Positions 60,815 through 64,000 of a DNA stretch of 64,000 nt are shown in pieces (positions within the stretch are counted from its first letter, which is position 1; each line of letters opens with the position of its first letter). Where the stretch lies: positions 1 to 64,000 of the forward strand of contig CAZWAD010000017.1 of NCBI GenBank assembly GCA_964631835.1, given 5' to 3'. The translations under genes and the position numbers were made by a program. The notes beneath the pieces were generated by a model. It was not told where the DNA came from, did not search any database, and saw nothing but the letters and a program-made list of their open reading frames with translations. This DNA comes from Bog-950 sp964631835 (lineage in GTDB: Bacteria; Bacteroidota; Bacteroidia; Chitinophagales; LD1).

Positions 60815-62095
60815 ATGGGAAAGTACATTAAAGTAGAACTGTTTATCCGCCAGCCTAAAGAAACACTCGAACTCTGCGACAAAATTGTTGCAAAAGACAC
60901 CCTCGATGGGGCAGGCAGTTCGCTGACAGGCGTTATTGATATGACAGCTTATGCTGCCAAGGTAAGCAGCGCCAAAACGCTGCGCAGCGAAGCCGATTCA
61001 AAAGACCGCACCGCCTTGCGCAAATACGAAGATATAGAAACTGCCTGCGGAGTGCGCAAAGGGCAAAACAAAGACACAGAAAACACCATCCTGTGGTACG
61101 TGCGCCAAATCAAAAAGCTGCTTACGGTTATTCACAAAGGCAGTGAAGAGGCGCTGAACGAATACGGCTTTGACGTAATTGTTACCCAAACCGGTGCACG
61201 GAGGAATGTAAAAATTGAACTGCCCAAAGAGCCTCAGCCCGTTATTGAACTGGGCGAGGCTATTGTAGCTCAGCATACACTTTTGGGGGCAGGGAGCCCG
61301 CTTACTCCGGCATTGGTGGATATGGCGGCTTTCACCACCCTGGTAACCGGTGCGCGCACCCTGCTTACCGACTGGACAACTTTGCGCGGTCAGGTTCAAA
61401 GCAAAAACAACGAGGCACTCAACATTATAGGCTATGCCGAAGGGCAAACCAGCAGCACCGATGGAACCATTTATTTCGACAACGGAAAAATTCGCAACCG
61501 CCTGCTTCAAAAATTTATGGGTACAGAAGAAGCCCTTAGCGAGTGGGGCTTCGATGTAGTGATTAGCGAGCGAAGCACCGGACGCAAAAAAGGCATCAAA
61601 CCATCTATTACCGGAACCGTAACCGATACCCTCGGCAATAAAATAAGCGGAGCGCTGGTGCTGGTTATTGAACCCGATATTTTTGTAGCCACCGATGCAC
61701 AAGGCAAATACGAAGTGCCTCAGCTTACACCCGCCACCTACAGCCTGCTGGTTCACAAAAGCGGCTATGCCGATAAACAGGTGGGCGGCATAGTAGTTAC
61801 TGCCGGTGCAACCACCACCGCCAACGTGGTGCTGGCTTCCGCCTCCACCTCCGCCACCGTAAGCGGTCAAATAACACAAGGCGGCAGCGGTGCACCGGGA
61901 ACGGTTACCATTCAGGTGGCAGGCAGCCCGCAGGTAATATCTACCGATGGGGCAGGCAACTACATAATACCCAATGTGCCGCCCGGCAACTATGCCCTGC
62001 AGGGCGCCCTCGACAGCAACCCCGCTAATATTATTACCCACAACATAACCGCAGTAGCCGGTGAAACAACTACGGTGAATTTTGTGTTTCCGTAA
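60815..62095 (+). CDS. Carboxypeptidase-regulatory-like domain protein without signal peptide, copy 2
   Basis: A 426-residue protein starting MGKYIKVELFIRQPKETLEL with no export signal. The N-terminal part has two related helical repeats: about 20-140 (IVAKDTLDGAGSSLTGVIDM ... EEALNEYGFDVIV) and about 147-262 (IVAQHTLLGAGSPLTPALVD ... EEALSEWGFDVVI). Two beta-sandwich domains follow: ITGTVTDTLGNKISGALVLV ... and VSGQITQGGSGAPGTVTI ... NYIIPNVPPGNYALQGALDS. The last domain is closely similar to copy 1 at 38024-39226. It lies 51 nt after the small membrane protein. Function unknown; cytoplasmic or non-classical export is open. Confidence 0.72.
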   Translation: MGKYIKVELFIRQPKETLELCDKIVAKDTLDGAGSSLTGVIDMTAYAAKVSSAKTLRSEADSKDRTALRKYEDIETACGVRKGQNKDTENTILWYVRQIKKLLTVIHKGSEEALNEYGFDVIVTQTGARRNVKIELPKEPQPVIELGEAIVAQHTLLGAGSPLTPALVDMAAFTTLVTGARTLLTDWTTLRGQVQSKNNEALNIIGYAEGQTSSTDGTIYFDNGKIRNRLLQKFMGTEEALSEWGFDVVISERSTGRKKGIKPSITGTVTDTLGNKISGALVLVIEPDIFVATDAQGKYEVPQLTPATYSLLVHKSGYADKQVGGIVVTAGATTTANVVLASASTSATVSGQITQGGSGAPGTVTIQVAGSPQVISTDGAGNYIIPNVPPGNYALQGALDSNPANIITHNITAVAGETTTVNFVFP

Positions 62096-62321
62096 GCGAT
62101 GAGTGTGTGAAGGTGTTAAGGTGTTAAGGTGCGAAGGTGTTAAGGTTTTTAAACGCAGAGCCCCTAACCTGCGGAAAAGAGACTCTGCCGGAGGGGAAAG
62201 GAAAGAAAGGGTAAAAAGCGAACCTTTTAGTATGTTTAGGTTTGTATATTTATAAGTTAGCGGTAATTCTATCACGACAGTGCTCTCATAAAACCTTAAC
62301 AATAAAATCTAAAGGCTCTCA
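62096..62321. other. Intergenic region with short direct repeats
   Basis: GAAGGTGTTAAGGTGTTAAGGTGCGAAGGTGTTAAGG (read in pieces of 9-11 nt) lies at about 62108-62145. A perfect TAnnTTTG box, TAGGTTTG, stands at 62237-62244, 77 nt before the AIPR-family start and may be its promoter. Confidence 0.4.
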
Positions 62322-64000
62322 ATGGACAAATACCAAACACTCGTAAACATCCTTGACAAAATAAGGGCAGAAGCAACTACACAGCATAAAAACCGTTACT
62401 TACCTGACGTATCAGAGTCGGAGAAGATTAATCAGGCAAGAGCCAGGGCATTCATTCATTTATATTTAAAGGTAAGTTTTGGATTGCTTGACTTTGCAGA
62501 AAGAGAGCATTTTATTACAGACGACCCTTATGATGGCGGTATTGATGGATATTACATCAATAAGGAAAACAGGACAATTTACTTTATTCAATCAAAGTTC
62601 AGAACCAATGGAAAGAATTTTGAAGGTAAGGAAATAAAGTTGGAAGAGATTTTAGTAATGGATATCAATCGTATCCTTGATGGTGAAGAAAAAGATGAAA
62701 GTGGAAATAATTACAACGGCAAGATAAAACAGTTGCAGCGAGAGATAAGCAACGTTGACAACATTGCAAGGTATTCTTATCAAGTAATCATATTAGCTAA
62801 CCTTAGTGGCGTTCCTGATAGCAAGTTAAGACAATTAACTGGTGGCTACGCCACCAGCGTTTTTGATTATGAGAAGTGTTATGAATCTTTGATTTTTCCA
62901 GTCATTTCAGGGACCTTTTTTAATGCAAGCGATGTAAATATTTTTATTGACCTAAGTAATAAGAATGCTGGAAGTAAAATCAGCTATACAGTTAAAACAA
63001 AACACAGCGAATGTGATATTACTGTCTTGTTTGTTCCGACAATTGAAGTAGCAAAGGTCTTACACAAATACAAAAATTCCATTTTGAAATTTAACCCCAG
63101 AAGCTACCTTGAACTTGAGGGGCAGAAAGTAATTTCAGCCATGCGAGAAACCATTCTAAACAATAGTACTAATGAATTTGCCTTGTTTAATAATGGAATT
63201 ACAATGATTTCAGACGAAACAAACATTAATGAAAAGATTGGTCAAAAGAATAAGGCGCAATTGAATGTTAGGAACCCGCAAATTATTAATGGTGGACAAA
63301 CAACATTTACATTGAGTAGAATCTATGAAGAAAATCTGACTAATAATCCCGACAAAATATTTCAAGACAAGGAAGTTTTATTAAAAATTATCACGCTTAA
63401 TGATTCCAGTCAGAACAAAAGTAATGAGACACAAAAACTTCAATTAATTGACGATATATCAACTGCAACAAACCAGCAAACCCCTGTTATTACTGCGGAT
63501 AAATTTTCAAATGAAAGGACACCAATTCTATTGCAAAAAATTCTTTTTGACAGATTTGGAATTTTGTTTGAGAGGAAGAGGGGTGAGTTTGGTGATGGGC
63601 TTAATAACGGCTACATTGATAAATCTCAAATCTTGGAAAGAAATCTGTTTTTCAGAATTTATTGTGCCAGCAATGGCGAAATAAACAAAGCAATCGAAAA
63701 AAGGATATTTATGAGTAAGGCGCTTGAAGATGGAATTTTGAATGACAGTTCAAAGCTTGACAATTTTTACTTCGGACTAAAATGTTTCAAACGAATTACC
63801 ATATCACCCAATCCACAAAAAACAAAACATAAATACATCTATGCTCAAATTTATGCTTTCACAAAAAGTTACAAACCGACTGAAATAAATGATTATGATA
63901 ACGTCATAAAGGAAAAAATAGGTTTGTTCAAAAAGGAATGGACAGCGTTTGAGAAAGATAAATCACAAACGAATAGCAAGTTTATGAGGACTTATTTTGA
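62322..64000 (+). CDS. AIPR-family (abortive phage infection) protein, 3' end beyond the window
   Basis: An open frame of 559 codons with no stop before the window ends, so the protein is truncated here by the window only. The N-terminal domain (about 60-95) has DPYDGGIDGYYI and IYFIQSKF: Asp71 or Asp75 and the Gln90-x-Lys92 pair fit a PD-(D/E)xK nuclease core. The AIPR core shows ALFNNGITMISDE, NPQIINGGQTTFTLSRIYEE with Gly324-Thr327 (GGQT), and ISTATNQQTPV. AIPR proteins are linked to phage defence and often accompany restriction or other defence genes. Anti-phage function is inferred. Confidence 0.82.
   Translation, partial: MDKYQTLVNILDKIRAEATTQHKNRYLPDVSESEKINQARARAFIHLYLKVSFGLLDFAEREHFITDDPYDGGIDGYYINKENRTIYFIQSKFRTNGKNFEGKEIKLEEILVMDINRILDGEEKDESGNNYNGKIKQLQREISNVDNIARYSYQVIILANLSGVPDSKLRQLTGGYATSVFDYEKCYESLIFPVISGTFFNASDVNIFIDLSNKNAGSKISYTVKTKHSECDITVLFVPTIEVAKVLHKYKNSILKFNPRSYLELEGQKVISAMRETILNNSTNEFALFNNGITMISDETNINEKIGQKNKAQLNVRNPQIINGGQTTFTLSRIYEENLTNNPDKIFQDKEVLLKIITLNDSSQNKSNETQKLQLIDDISTATNQQTPVITADKFSNERTPILLQKILFDRFGILFERKRGEFGDGLNNGYIDKSQILERNLFFRIYCASNGEINKAIEKRIFMSKALEDGILNDSSKLDNFYFGLKCFKRITISPNPQKTKHKYIYAQIYAFTKSYKPTEINDYDNVIKEKIGLFKKEWTAFEKDKSQTNSKFMRTYF

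Noticed and set aside
60998..62302. 434-codon minus-strand frame opposite the regulatory-domain gene
   Set aside because: Composition is Gly/Tyr/His-rich without domain pattern; the plus-strand protein has clear domains and a paralogue.

Overview
The window looks like a chromosomal segment of a gliding-type member of the Bacteroidota, probably near Chitinophagales/Sphingobacteriales. The support is a gldC homologue, four proteins ending in type IX secretion (T9SS) sorting domains, promoters of the Bacteroidota form (TTTG, 19 nt, TAnnTTTG), almost no Shine-Dalgarno sequences, and housekeeping genes typical of the phylum. A run of exactly 100 N inside a tandem repeat (20985-21084) shows it is a scaffold from a draft or metagenome assembly.

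Layout. 1-7.1 kb: a DUF559 nuclease gene between inverted repeats, a coupled TPR/transglutaminase-like protein and YwqK-like lipoprotein, a T9SS protein, a cluster of TGTCAT palindromic elements, and an unknown secreted repeat protein. 7.3-20.8 kb: metabolism and envelope, with an ALO-type oxidase, TlpA-like thioredoxin, proBA, an RluA-type pseudouridine synthase, two tandem GT39 transferases plus a GT2 enzyme, sucC with an L-Ala-D/L-Glu epimerase, and a LolD-like ATPase. 20.8-37 kb: thioredoxin, ilvE, a small gene coupled to rdgB, an ECF sigma factor with a likely anti-sigma partner, prfC, a very large outer-membrane protein, a coiled-coil membrane protein, a fused oligopeptide ABC ATPase, gldC and a T9SS esterase. 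37-41.9 kb is accessory: a DUF433/DUF5615 toxin-antitoxin pair, a heptad-repeat ORF with a carboxypeptidase-regulatory-domain protein, and an XRE / putAbiC / HEPN gene set that looks like phage defence. 41.9-59.9 kb: a 1219-residue repeat adhesin, tRNA-Arg, mdh, an SBBP-repeat T9SS protein, an OmpA protein, lepA, a histidine kinase, a di-haem peroxidase cluster, two overlapping MscS channels and mtgA. 60-64 kb is accessory again: a second heptad-repeat locus with a paralogous regulatory-domain protein, then an AIPR-family gene running off the end.

The most unusual signal is a locus type that occurs twice (38.0-39.7 kb and 60.2-62.1 kb). In each, a 42-bp tandem array readable as 14-residue (2 x 7) repeats lies directly upstream, on the same strand, of a protein with a helical N-terminus, two carboxypeptidase-regulatory-like domains and no signal peptide. 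At the second locus the repeat ORF is split by a G8 homopolymer that would read through with G7, and its stop overlaps (ATGA) a 53-residue membrane protein. A third array with 21-bp period lies at 20.82-21.1 kb. Function is unknown. Several housekeeping genes also carry a TAnnTTYR box only 6-12 nt before the start codon, which suggests very short or absent mRNA leaders.
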